From Streptomyces violaceoruber (lineage in GTDB: Bacteria > Actinomycetota > Actinomycetes > Streptomycetales > Streptomycetaceae), in NCBI RefSeq assembly GCF_033406955.1, contig NZ_CP137734.1, positions 7,254,001-7,318,000 of the forward strand: DNA of 64,000 nucleotides, read 5' to 3'. Shown here piece after piece: positions 14,953 through 23,655 of the stretch. The notes under the pieces are model-generated. The model did not search any database, had not been told where the DNA came from, and saw only the letters and a program-made list of their open reading frames with translations. Made by a program: the position numbers and the translations under genes. Position 1 is the first letter of the stretch; each line of letters opens with the position of its first letter.

Positions 14953-16116
14953 ATGAACTACCAGCCCACTCCCGAGGACAGGTTCACGTTCGGTTTGTGG
15001 ACGGTCGGCTGGCAGGGCCGTGACCCGTTCGGTGACGCCACCAGGCAGGCCCTGGACCCCGCCGAGTCGGTACGGCGTCTGTCCGAGCTGGGTGCGTACG
15101 GCGTCACGTTCCACGACGACGACCTGATCCCCTTCGGGTCGAGCGACACGGAGCGGGAGTCGCACATCAAGCGGTTCCGGCAGGCGCTGGACGCGACCGG
15201 CATGAAGGTGCCGATGGCGACGACGAACCTGTTCACGCACCCGGTGTTCAAAGACGGCGCCTTCACGGCGAACGACCGGGACGTGCGGCGGTACGCGCTG
15301 CGCAAGACGATCCGCAACATCGACCTCGCGGTCGAGCTGGGCGCGAGCGTCTACGTGGCCTGGGGCGGCCGGGAGGGTGCGGAGTCCGGCGCGGCCAAGG
15401 ACGTGCGGGACGCGCTCGACCGGATGAAGGAGGCCTTCGACCTGCTGGGCGAGTACGTCACCGAGCAGGGCTACGACCTGAAGTTCGCGATCGAGCCGAA
15501 GCCCAACGAGCCGCGCGGTGACATCCTGCTCCCGACGGTCGGCCACGCCCTCGCCTTCATCGAGCGCCTCGAGCGGCCGGAGCTGTACGGCGTGAACCCG
15601 GAGGTCGGCCACGAGCAGATGGCCGGCCTGAACTTCCCCCACGGCATCGCCCAGGCGCTGTGGGCGGGCAAGCTCTTCCACATCGACCTCAACGGCCAGT
15701 CGGGCATCAAGTACGACCAGGACCTGAGGTTCGGCGCGGGCGACCTGCGGGCCGCGTTCTGGCTCGTCGACCTGCTGGAGCGGGCCGGGTACGCGGGTCC
15801 GCGGCACTTCGACTTCAAGCCGCCGCGGACCGAGGACTTCGACGGCGTGTGGGCGTCGGCCGCCGGCTGCATGCGCAACTACCTGATCCTCAAGGACCGG
15901 GCGGCGGCATTCCGCGCCGACCCGCAGGTGCAGGAGGCGCTGGCCGCGGCCCGGCTGGACGAACTGGCCCGCCCGACCGCCGAGGACGGTCTCGCCGCCC
16001 TGCTGGCCGACCGGAGCGCCTACGACACCTTCGACGTGGACGCGGCCGCCGCGCGAGGCATGGCGTTCGAGCACCTCGACCAGCTCGCCATGGACCACCT
16101 CCTCGGCGCCCGCTGA
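14953..16116 (+). CDS. xylA: xylose isomerase
   Basis: This 387-residue enzyme converts D-xylose to D-xylulose (and glucose to fructose), using two divalent metals. All active-site groups of the Streptomyces class are visible: His in TFHDDDL near residue 54, the metal ligands in IEPKPNEPRGD (181 region), Glu/His in NPEVGHEQM (217/220), Asp ligands in FHIDLNG and KYDQDLRFG (245, 255, 257), and Asp in HFDFKPPR (287). The ATG at 14953 is preceded by GAGGAG at the right distance; a GTG five codons earlier is less likely. It is divergent from xylB and followed by a strong hairpin terminator. Confidence 0.97.
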   Translation: MNYQPTPEDRFTFGLWTVGWQGRDPFGDATRQALDPAESVRRLSELGAYGVTFHDDDLIPFGSSDTERESHIKRFRQALDATGMKVPMATTNLFTHPVFKDGAFTANDRDVRRYALRKTIRNIDLAVELGASVYVAWGGREGAESGAAKDVRDALDRMKEAFDLLGEYVTEQGYDLKFAIEPKPNEPRGDILLPTVGHALAFIERLERPELYGVNPEVGHEQMAGLNFPHGIAQALWAGKLFHIDLNGQSGIKYDQDLRFGAGDLRAAFWLVDLLERAGYAGPRHFDFKPPRTEDFDGVWASAAGCMRNYLILKDRAAAFRADPQVQEALAAARLDELARPTAEDGLAALLADRSAYDTFDVDAAAARGMAFEHLDQLAMDHLLGAR

Positions 16117-16139
16117 CCGGTCCGGCACCCGTGAGAATG

Positions 16140-16170
16140 TCCGGCCCCGTCCTTCGCGGACGGGGCCGGA
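16140..16170. terminator. perfect 13-bp stem hairpin, shared terminator
   Basis: TCCGGCCCCGTCC (16140-16152), loop TTCGC, then GGACGGGGCCGGA (16158-16170). The stem is perfect and the loop is UUCG-like. It lies between the convergent xylA and SWIM-protein genes and can terminate both. No U-tract follows, which is normal for Streptomyces. Confidence 0.85.
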
Positions 16171-16210
16171 TCTCGTGCGGGGCGTCACCCGGCAGGACGG
16201 GCGAGGGCCG

Positions 16211-17479
16211 TCAGGGCTCGCCGTCGGTCGCGAGGGCCGCCGAGGCCAGCGCCGTCGCCGGGTCCTGGCTCGGTCCGCCCACGGGGACCCATCGGCCGTG
16301 CTCCCTGCGGTACGGCCACCAACGCCCCCGGCGGTCCAGGCGGAGCTGGTGAGGCGCGCCGACGACGGTCCACCGGTTGGCCCGAGCCAGCAGCGAGGGC
16401 CGCTCGTCCTCCTCCCAGGCCGACTCCAGTGCCGCACGCGCGCGTGCGAGCGTGTCGCCCTCCACCGCCCATTCCTCCTCGAGCACGGACAGGGCGGCTC
16501 CGCCTCCGAGTCGCCATGCGCGTACGGCCGCGGCCAGTGCCTCCCGCGTGCGCCCCGAACCGACGCCGAGGCGGTCCAGCACGTCCGGTCCCGGATCCCC
16601 CGCGGCCAGGCGCACCGCGTCCTGTGCCGGGGTCGGCTCCGGGGCCACTGCGTGCCCTTGGTGCCCGCCGCGCAGGGCCTCGACGAGCAGGCGGTGGGCC
16701 TCCGCCGCCGTCCGCGAGGCCAGAAAGGACAGGCCGGAAGGGTCGACGCCCGGCGGAGGCGCCGCCTCGGTGTCCAGGGACGGCGGCACGCCCGGGCCCT
16801 CCCCGAGGCCGGGCGGCGCGGGCAACGGGGGCAGCACCAGGCCCGCCGCGTACGCCTCAGCGGCGTCCACACCCTCCGGCCGGAACGCGGCGTCCTCCGT
16901 GGGCGCGGAGCCGTGTGCCTGGAGAGCGTCGAGTACGGCACCCTCCGCGCGTCCCCGCATCAACAACAAAACGAAGGGGTCCTGGTCCAGCAGCCTCGCG
17001 ACCTGGTAGCAGAGCGCGGCGGTGTGCCCGCAGTGGTCCCAGGCGCCGCAGTCGCACTCCGGTTCCAGGTCGCCCATGCCCGGCAGCAGGTCGATGCCGG
17101 CGGCCGCCGCGTCCTCCACGAGGTGCGGTGGCATGTCGCGGTCCAGCAGTGCCGCGACATGCCCAGACCGCTCGGTCGCCATGTCCGCAAAGCGGTCCCA
17201 CTGCGCGTCGGAGAGCTGCTCCAGCAGCACGTCGGCCCGGTGCGCCGTACGGTCCCGGTCCTGCACGACCGCGGTGATGCGCCCCGGCCGCACCGACACC
17301 GCCCCGACCGCTCCCGCGCGCGCCAGCCGGCGCCCCGTCTTCACCTGCGCCGTGTCCATCGCCGCGTCCTCCAGCGCCTTCAGCCAGGCGCGGCCCCACC
17401 AGGTCTGCGCGAAGCCCCGTCCCTGTGCGGGCGGCAGCGCGACGAACGTCCGTTCCGCCTGGTCGTCGTACCGGGTCAT
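16211..17479 (-). CDS. SWIM zinc-finger protein
   Basis: The protein has 422 residues. The SWIM motif CxCx(n)CxH is at CDCGAWDHCGHTAALCYQV (about residue 150), the only recognisable domain. N-terminal FAQTWWGRAWLKALED and the low-complexity Pro/Gly middle (residues 200-250) are typical for the SWIM partner of actinobacterial SNF2 helicases. Its start ATG overlaps the stop of the helicase gene by 4 bp (ATGA), so the two are co-translated and almost certainly act together on DNA or nucleoprotein. SWIM fingers are thought to bind DNA or protein; a specific role, such as in repair, is not established. Confidence 0.88.
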   Translation of the reverse strand: MTRYDDQAERTFVALPPAQGRGFAQTWWGRAWLKALEDAAMDTAQVKTGRRLARAGAVGAVSVRPGRITAVVQDRDRTAHRADVLLEQLSDAQWDRFADMATERSGHVAALLDRDMPPHLVEDAAAAGIDLLPGMGDLEPECDCGAWDHCGHTAALCYQVARLLDQDPFVLLLMRGRAEGAVLDALQAHGSAPTEDAAFRPEGVDAAEAYAAGLVLPPLPAPPGLGEGPGVPPSLDTEAAPPPGVDPSGLSFLASRTAAEAHRLLVEALRGGHQGHAVAPEPTPAQDAVRLAAGDPGPDVLDRLGVGSGRTREALAAAVRAWRLGGGAALSVLEEEWAVEGDTLARARAALESAWEEDERPSLLARANRWTVVGAPHQLRLDRRGRWWPYRREHGRWVPVGGPSQDPATALASAALATDGEP

Positions 17480-20148
17480 CGCGTACCCCCTCGCAGCTCG
17501 ACCAGGTCGGCCAGTTCCGCGTCCGTCAGTTCCGTGAGCGCCGCCTCGCCCGAGCCCAGAACGGCGTCGGCGAGTTCCCTCTTGCGGTTCAGGAGAGCGG
17601 CGATGCGGTCTTCGATGGTCCCCTCGGCGATCAGCCGGTGCACCTGCACGGGACGGGTCTGGCCGATCCGGTAGGCACGGTCGGTGGCCTGTGCCTCGAC
17701 GGCCGGGTTCCACCAGCGGTCGTAGTGCACGACGTGCTCCGCGCGCGTGAGGTTCAGTCCGGTGCCCGCGGCCTTCAGGGACAACAGGAAGACCGGGGCA
17801 TCGCCGTCCTGGAAGCGTCGCACCAGCGACTCCCGTGCGGTGACGGACGTGCCGCCGTGCAGGAACAGCGACGGCACGCCTCGCGCGGCCAGGTGCTGCT
17901 CCAGGAGCCGCGCCATCTGCACGTACTGCGTGAAGACCAGCACGCTCGCCTGCTCGCTGAGGATCGTGTCGAGCAACTCGTCCAGCAGTTCCAGCTTCCC
18001 CGAGCGGCCGGTGATCTTCGGCCGGTCCTCTTTGAGGAACTGCGCCGGGTGGTTGCAGATCTGCTTGAGGTTCGTCAGCAGCTTCACGATCATGCCGCGC
18101 CGCGCCATGTGGTCGGCCCCGGCGATCTCCGCGAGCGCCTCGCGCACCACCGCCTCGTACAGGCCCGTCTGCTCCGTGGTCAGCGACACGGGATGGTCCG
18201 TCTCGGTCTTCGGTGGCAGTTCCGGTGCGATTCCCGGATCCGATTTGCGGCGCCGCAGCAAGAAGGGCCGTACGAGCCGGGCGAGTCGCTCCGCCGCCGC
18301 CGGGTCCTGTCCGTCCTCGACGGCCTGGGCGTAGTGCCGCCGGAAGCTGCCGAGCCGGCCCAGCAACCCGGGGGTGGTCCAGTCGAGAACGGCCCACAGC
18401 TCCGAGAGGTTGTTCTCCACCGGGGTGCCGGTGAGCGCCACGCGCGCGCGTGCGCCGATGGAGCGCAGTCGTCGCGCGGTCTCGGAGTACGGGTTCTTCA
18501 CGTGCTGCGCCTCGTCCGCCACGACCATGCCCCACGACACGGCGGAGAGCCGCTCGGCGTCCAGGCGCATGGTGCCGTAGGTGGTCAGCACGAACTCGCC
18601 GTCAGCGAGGCCGTCGAGGTCGCGGCGAGGCCCGTGGAAGCGGCGCACGGGAGTGCCGGGTGCGAACCGCTCGATCTCCCGCTGCCAGTTGCCCATCAGG
18701 GAGGTCGGGCAGACCACCAGGGTGGGACCGGCGGCCTCCGCGTCCGACTGCCGGTGCAGATGCAGGGCGATCAGCGTGATGGTCTTTCCGAGCCCCATGT
18801 CGTCGGCGAGGCAGCAGCCGAGGCCCAACGACGTCATGCGGGCCAGCCAGTTGAGGCCCCGTCGCTGGTAGTCGCGCAGCGTGGCATCGAGGGCGGCCGG
18901 CTGCGCCACGGGCTCCTGCGTCTCGGGGTCGGCGAGGCGCTCCCGCACGGACGCCAGCCACCCCGTGGGCCGCACCTCCACGCGGTGTCCGTCGACCTCC
19001 GCCGAGCCAGTCAGGGCCGCGGCCAGGGCGTCGACCGGCGTGACCTTGTGATCCTGGCGGGCACGGGCGCGGTGGGCCTCCTCCGGATCGACGAGCACCC
19101 ACTGGTCCCGCAGGCGTACGAGGGGGCGATTCGCCTCGGCGAGCAGGTCCAGCTCCTCGCGCGTGAGGGTCCTGTCGCCCAGGGCGAACGTCCAGTTGAA
19201 GGCGAGCAGCGCGTCCGCGGACAGGAACGACGGGCCGGCCTCGGGCCCAGCCGCACGCGACGCCCGGCTGCCGTCGGGCGGTCCCACCTCGGCGCGCTCG
19301 GTCAGGTCGCGGGCCAGCTCCCTCGGCCAGTGCACGTCGACTCCGGCGGCGGCGAGCGCCCGGGAGCCGGCTCCGAGCAGTTCGGTGATCTCTTCGTCGG
19401 TGAGCTCGACGGCGTCCGGTACGGTCGCCGAAAGCAGGGGCGTGAGCGAGGGCCAGGCCCGTGCCGCCCGGCGCAGGGCGAGCAGGGCGTCCATCCGCGT
19501 GCGCGTGCCGAACGCCTCTCCCACGGTGCCGCCCCACACCTGAGCGGTGTCGGCGACGAGCCCCGGATCGCTGACGCTGTGCACTTGTGGCACCGCTCGG
19601 AACGTCGGCCGGGCGTTCTGCGGACCCGCGGCCGACAGTCCCCGCACCTCGACACGCAGCGACAGCCGTACGCCCGTGTCGTGTCCCGCGGCGACGTCCA
19701 GGGCCCATCCGCGCAGCTCGGGCGAAGGCCGGGGCGCCCACGAGGCGTAGGCGGGTCCGGCCGTCAGGAGTTCGGCGGCGGGGGAACGGGGCAGCGTGTC
19801 CGCGACGGCGTCCAGGAAGGACCGCACCAGCGGTTCCGGGTCGGGCAGCCGCAGGGAACCGGCGCCGCCCACCGGGACCGCGTGCGCCTCGGGCGGCATG
19901 GCGGCGGCGAGATGCCGGACCCGCTCGGTCCCCTCGGCATCCAGTGGACCCACCCGCCAGGCGTCGTGTTCGGCCGCGGACAGGCCGGGCAGCAACAGCC
20001 CGCGCGCCACGAGGTGCAGGGCCTCGACGGCGACCGCTCCCCAGAACACCGACGCCCGGTGGCCGTTCGCGCGGGCACGCGCGCGTGTGAGCACGGGCAG
20101 GGCGGCCCGTACCGGGAGCAGCACGGCCGGCACGCTCACCGCCTCCAC
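17476..20148 (-). CDS. SNF2-family DNA helicase/translocase (true start probably near 20340)
   Basis: From the first normal start (GTG 20148) there are 890 residues. The SNF2 helicase motifs are intact: Walker A DDMGLGKTITLIALHLH, DEAQ box VVADEAQHVKNP, GTPVENNLSELW, and motif VI QATDRAYRIGQTRPVQVHR. It is an ATP-driven double-strand DNA translocase. The reading frame stays open and protein-like for 64 more codons upstream (SEISALADCCAVFLPGDPART and others) up to 20340. There a perfectly placed GAGGA (20348-20352) precedes an ATC codon, not a legal start. This suggests either a non-AUG start or a mutated start codon (954 residues if so). It is coupled to the SWIM gene downstream. Confidence 0.88.
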   Translation of the reverse strand: MEAVSVPAVLLPVRAALPVLTRARARANGHRASVFWGAVAVEALHLVARGLLLPGLSAAEHDAWRVGPLDAEGTERVRHLAAAMPPEAHAVPVGGAGSLRLPDPEPLVRSFLDAVADTLPRSPAAELLTAGPAYASWAPRPSPELRGWALDVAAGHDTGVRLSLRVEVRGLSAAGPQNARPTFRAVPQVHSVSDPGLVADTAQVWGGTVGEAFGTRTRMDALLALRRAARAWPSLTPLLSATVPDAVELTDEEITELLGAGSRALAAAGVDVHWPRELARDLTERAEVGPPDGSRASRAAGPEAGPSFLSADALLAFNWTFALGDRTLTREELDLLAEANRPLVRLRDQWVLVDPEEAHRARARQDHKVTPVDALAAALTGSAEVDGHRVEVRPTGWLASVRERLADPETQEPVAQPAALDATLRDYQRRGLNWLARMTSLGLGCCLADDMGLGKTITLIALHLHRQSDAEAAGPTLVVCPTSLMGNWQREIERFAPGTPVRRFHGPRRDLDGLADGEFVLTTYGTMRLDAERLSAVSWGMVVADEAQHVKNPYSETARRLRSIGARARVALTGTPVENNLSELWAVLDWTTPGLLGRLGSFRRHYAQAVEDGQDPAAAERLARLVRPFLLRRRKSDPGIAPELPPKTETDHPVSLTTEQTGLYEAVVREALAEIAGADHMARRGMIVKLLTNLKQICNHPAQFLKEDRPKITGRSGKLELLDELLDTILSEQASVLVFTQYVQMARLLEQHLAARGVPSLFLHGGTSVTARESLVRRFQDGDAPVFLLSLKAAGTGLNLTRAEHVVHYDRWWNPAVEAQATDRAYRIGQTRPVQVHRLIAEGTIEDRIAALLNRKRELADAVLGSGEAALTELTDAELADLVELRGGTR

Positions 20149-20611
20149 ACCGTTGCCGTCGGGCAGTGCGACCGTCAGGCTTCCCGGGGCCCCCGTCGGT
20201 ACGGTGCAGGGCGCTTCGCCGTCGGGGCGCCAGAACGCGACCGTGCCGGTGCGTGCCGGGTCGCCGGGCAGGAAGACGGCGCAGCAGTCGGCGAGTGCGG
20301 AGATCTCGGAGGGAGCGGGAGCAGTGTTCTGCGCAGCGATGACGTATTCCTCAAATTTGACTAGCCAGGGTGCGGCGGCCGAGTGTACACGGAGGTCGAG
20401 GCCGTGGGCTGCGGCTTGGGTATGGCATGGGTCACTATTCAGTGGGGGAGGTGTTCTGCCGATGCCTTCCCGGACTCAGTCGCCGACGGGCTCTCAGGGG
20501 CGCGTAGGGGTCGGTCCTCAGGGAGTTCTCAGGGTCGCGCCGCGGAACCGCCACGAGCGCGGGTCCGTTTTCAGGACAGAGAGCGGCAGTGGCCGCGAAG
20601 GAGGCGACATC

Positions 20612-20794
20612 ATGTCGAAGAACGCCAAGGTCGCAGCAGGTGGCGTGGCGGCCGGACTCATCCTGCTGATCTGGCTGCCCTGGTGGGCCGCCCTGCTGAT
20701 AGTTCTGGGAGTCCCGGCCGCCGCCTACCTCGCGCTCGACCCCTCACAGCGTCGCAGGCTGCGCCGTGTCTCCCGCAAGGAGATAGGCCGTTGA
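20612..20794 (+). CDS. 60-residue small membrane protein
   Basis: The protein is MSKNAKVAAGG..., with a strong GGAGG seven bases before the ATG. One hydrophobic stretch (about residues 13-43: GLILLIWLPWWAALLIVLGV) can form one long or two short membrane helices. A basic tail RRRLRRVSRK follows, so the C-terminus should be cytoplasmic. No family is recognised. A long leader (about 250 bp, 20350-20611) with no other coding signal precedes it. It resembles small stress/membrane proteins common in Streptomyces, but function is unknown. Confidence 0.75.
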   Translation: MSKNAKVAAGGVAAGLILLIWLPWWAALLIVLGVPAAAYLALDPSQRRRLRRVSRKEIGR

Positions 20795-20850
20795 GGCGCT
20801 GACGCCCCGACGACCGGCTCCCGGCGGTGGGACGCCTCCCGTGTCCCTGG

Positions 20851-21768
20851 TCAGCTGGGCCGTACGGCCATTTTGTCGAGGGCCTCCAGGAGTCCGGGCA
20901 GTGACGGCCCCCGCCCCACCGGCAGGACCTCACCGGGTTCCTCGTCGAGCAGGATGAACGCGATGTCGTCGGTCCTGGCGACGAGCGACCAGCCGGGGCC
21001 GTCCGCACGCAGTGTCCGCGCGTCCCCCGGTGCGAACGACGACCGGACCCGGCCGAGCGGCGGTGGTGTGTCGACGTAGGCGCGGGCCTCCGCGAGGACC
21101 CGCCGGACACCGCCGTGCCGGGAGACCTTCGCGCCGGACCGTCCGTCCGTGGCCACGCTCTGGTCCGCGGTGTCGGCCGGTGCGCCCGCGCCGGTGCCCG
21201 CGTCGCCCTCTCCGCCGTCGCCGGGGGCACCCTCCATCGAACCGGCGCCGCCGCCCGGCGCCGAGAAGTCCGCGTCGTCGATCTGCTCCCGCCACTGTGC
21301 CCACTGCAGGGCGATCTCGTCGGCTCCCAGGCGGCGCTGCGGCGGTCCCCAGACGGTGGTGTCCGGCGGGCACAGCGCGGGCTGGTCGGTGACCTCGGGC
21401 CCCGGGTCGTGCGGCACGGGCACCCCGGGTGCTGCCACGGCGACCGCGAGGGGCCAGCCGGGCAGTGCCGTGACGACTGTTCGCTCGTCGGGCGACAGGT
21501 CGTACTCCATGCCGCAGTCCCAGGACGCCACGGCGACGGCCACCAGCGAGACGTCATCGATGACGACCGTCCACCGGGCGCCGTCACCGTCCTGGCCCAG
21601 CACCAGACCGTAGCCGTCGGCCAGCGGTGGGAGACCGAGCGCGGCGCACGCCTCCGGATAGTCGTCGCCCAGCACACTCGGAAACTTCGCCGGCGTCAGC
21701 AGTACCGCCGTGAGCACATAGAGCGCATCGTCCGCGGCGGCGACGGCGTCCTCGTCCGTCCCGGCCAT
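20851..21768 (-). CDS. hypothetical acidic protein
   Basis: Start ATG at 21766-21768, preceded by GGGGAGG six bases before; an earlier in-frame ATG (21804) lacks a site. The protein has 305 residues and no signal peptide. N-terminal VAAADDALYVLTAVLLTPAKFPSV and a central alanine/glycine/aspartate-rich linker (about residues 190-225) separate two globular parts. The second part has RSSFAPGDARTLRADGPGWSLVAR. No family is recognised with confidence. The plus-strand neighbour is convergent and the next gene lies upstream on the same strand. Confidence 0.7.
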   Translation of the reverse strand: MAGTDEDAVAAADDALYVLTAVLLTPAKFPSVLGDDYPEACAALGLPPLADGYGLVLGQDGDGARWTVVIDDVSLVAVAVASWDCGMEYDLSPDERTVVTALPGWPLAVAVAAPGVPVPHDPGPEVTDQPALCPPDTTVWGPPQRRLGADEIALQWAQWREQIDDADFSAPGGGAGSMEGAPGDGGEGDAGTGAGAPADTADQSVATDGRSGAKVSRHGGVRRVLAEARAYVDTPPPLGRVRSSFAPGDARTLRADGPGWSLVARTDDIAFILLDEEPGEVLPVGRGPSLPGLLEALDKMAVRPS

Positions 21769-21907
21769 CCCAGCCTCCCCATCGGTTCGTCCAATGGCGG
21801 GCACCCTAGTGCGCCCGAGAAGCCCTTGTCACGACTCCCAGACGCACCCGAGCTGCAGTTTTCCGGTTGGACGGGGGCGAATCGACCACCTGGCGCCGGG
21901 GCCGGGA

Positions 21908-22234
21908 TCAGGTCGCCGGCAGTCCCAGGAGCGCGCGGGCCACGTCGCCCGGGGGCTCGTCCCGTTCCCGCGCGAGCGCGATCACGGCCCGGCAGGCCAG
22001 TTCGTTGACCCCGAACGACAGGGCCTCCGGCGACACGCGGCCCGCCGCCTCTTCGATCCGGTCCTGGTCGTCGGCCACGCACGCCGAGACGTACGCGGCC
22101 GCGGCCTCGAACAGGTTGTGCGAGCGGGGTCCGCCGCCCGCGTCCCCCTGCTTGCTCCGCTCCGTGCGCCGAGCGGTGCGGGATCTGTCCCAAGCCTCGC
22201 GGATCCTGCCGAACAAGCGGACCACTCTCCCCAT
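21908..22234 (-). CDS. hypothetical protein, 108 residues
   Basis: Start chosen at the ATG of MGRVVRLFGRI (22234). It begins with a basic stretch (RIREAWDRSRTARRTERSK), followed by helical LFEAAAAYVSACVADDQDRIEEAAGRVSPEALSFGVNELACRAVIALA. It is a small soluble all-helical protein with no known domain. It is divergent from the DUF2236 gene, and the shared 76-bp gap holds a 15-bp palindrome, so co-regulation with that gene is likely. Confidence 0.65.
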   Translation of the reverse strand: MGRVVRLFGRIREAWDRSRTARRTERSKQGDAGGGPRSHNLFEAAAAYVSACVADDQDRIEEAAGRVSPEALSFGVNELACRAVIALARERDEPPGDVARALLGLPAT

Positions 22235-22269
22235 TCGATCACTCTGGCTGACCGTACATATCCCGCTAC

Positions 22270-22284
22270 TCAACGTAGAGTTGA
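22270..22284. promoter_or_regulatory. 15-bp palindrome TCAAC-N5-GTTGA
   Basis: A perfect 5-bp inverted repeat with a 5-bp centre (TCAAC GTAGA GTTGA) lies between the divergent starts of the 108-residue gene and the DUF2236 gene, just 27 bp before the latter's ATG. Size and symmetry fit a dimeric repressor. No regulator gene is adjacent. Confidence 0.5.
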
Positions 22285-22310
22285 AGTCCCGACGGCAGAA
22301 GGGGGCGGCC

Positions 22311-23210
22311 ATGGCAGGGCGCTTCGAGCAATTGGCACGGATCCGGCGCATGGACCCCCACGAGGACGCCTCGGAGATCTATCGGCTGTGCTCGGCCTAC
22401 GAGTTCCCCTGGGACTTCGCCCGCGCCCTGGAGCTGGCGCTCTACCGCACCTACGCCGTGCCCAGCATCGGCCGACTGCTCGCCGAGACCGCGGAGTTCA
22501 CCCATCGGCCCCAGAAGCGGTACGACGACACGGCGCTGCTGCTCGACGCCGTGGTCGAGCACGGCTTCGACAGCCGGCAGGGCCGCACGGCCATCCGGCG
22601 CATCAACCAGATGCACCGCAGCTACGACATCACCAACGACGACATGCGGTACGTCCTGTGCACCTTCGTGGTGATCCCCAAACGCTGGATCGACGCCTAC
22701 GGATGGCGCAGGATGTCGCGCCACGAGACCGTCGCCTCCGCCGTGCACTACCGCACGCTGGGGCGGCACATGGGCATCAAGGACATTCCCGGGTCCTACG
22801 AGGAATTCGAGGCCTGCCTCGACGCCTACGAACAGGCCCACTTCGCCTGGGACGAAGGCGCGCGCCGCGTCTCCGACGCCACACTCGACCTCATGGCCTC
22901 CTGGTATCCGCGCCCACTCGCACCGGTCCTGCGGGCCGGGACCCTCGCCCTGCTCGACGACCCCCTGCTGCGGGCGTTCGGCTACGCCCCGCCGAGCCCC
23001 GTCACCCGCGCGGTCGTGCGTCGCGCCGTCAGGCTGCGCGGGCGCGCGGTCCGCCTGCTGCCGCCGAGGCGCGCCCCGCACCATGCCCGTCAGAACCGGG
23101 AGATCAAGGGCTATCCGAACGGCTATCGGCTGGCCGATCTGGGCACTCGTCCGGCCCCCGGCCTCCGGGGCTGCCCGGTCCGTCACATCGACACGTCGGC
23201 CGCCGAGTGA
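22311..23210 (+). CDS. DUF2236 (MpaB-like oxygenase) family protein
   Basis: This 299-residue protein has the DUF2236/latex-oxygenase-like pattern. RTYAVPSIGRLLAET lies near the start, followed by a central helical core with NQMHRSYDITNDDMRYVL and YGWRRMSRHE, and the conserved histidine/arginine pair in RMSRHETVASAVHYRTLGRHMG. These proteins bind heme or other iron and are related to rubber oxygenase (Lcp) and MpaB; most bacterial members have unknown substrates. The start ATG 22311 lies 27 bp after a palindrome. No signal peptide, so cytoplasmic. Moderately confident of the family. Confidence 0.8.
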   Translation: MAGRFEQLARIRRMDPHEDASEIYRLCSAYEFPWDFARALELALYRTYAVPSIGRLLAETAEFTHRPQKRYDDTALLLDAVVEHGFDSRQGRTAIRRINQMHRSYDITNDDMRYVLCTFVVIPKRWIDAYGWRRMSRHETVASAVHYRTLGRHMGIKDIPGSYEEFEACLDAYEQAHFAWDEGARRVSDATLDLMASWYPRPLAPVLRAGTLALLDDPLLRAFGYAPPSPVTRAVVRRAVRLRGRAVRLLPPRRAPHHARQNREIKGYPNGYRLADLGTRPAPGLRGCPVRHIDTSAAE

Positions 23211-23655
23211 AGCGATCGTCTCCCACCGCCGGCCGAGTTCCGAGGTGGCCCGCGTGACGATCAGTACGCCACGTCGGAAGAGGCCGTCCAACTCCCCGGC
23301 GCCCAGGTAGTCGCTCGCCGTCGTAGAAGAGGCTCGTCCCCGCCCACGGGCGGCCACGCCCGCGCGGGTCGGCGGACGTCGGCTCCATGGGCGGCGACGA
23401 TGCGGCTGACGGATGCCCGCGCCCTGCAGCGTTCCACCGCAGGGCTCCGCCGCGGATCGGACGCGGTCGTGCGCACCCTCCTCGGGGAGCTCGCGGTGGA
23501 GCGTGCCTGTCTTCAGGGCGAACGCGGCGGCGCACCGCCGGGCGGGCCCCCCGGAAGCGGCGGGCGTGCGCCGGACGACCGTGCCGGGCGCTGGGCACAA
23601 CGTCGTGCTCGACCGCCCGACGCGTTCACGGCGGCGGTCGCCGCGCGGGACCGAC
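23211..23655. other. 445-bp region without a credible gene
   Basis: Long frames here are all in unusual composition and lack homology-like motifs. A minus-strand frame has a slightly protein-like patch (LDGLFRRGVLIVTRATSE) near 23290-23340, but with no start, no site and frame breaks on either side. It may be a decayed gene between the DUF2236 gene and the methyltransferase. Confidence 0.55.

Noticed and set aside
17425..20364. A 979-codon open frame on the plus strand
   Set aside because: It lies wholly antisense to the SNF2 helicase, with low-complexity Arg/Gly/Gln-rich composition typical of G+C-rich shadow frames and no domain motif.
20383..20802. A 139-codon frame upstream of and over the small membrane protein
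   Set aside because: It shadows the 60-residue gene in another frame; the shorter frame has the strong ribosome site and a clear membrane segment.
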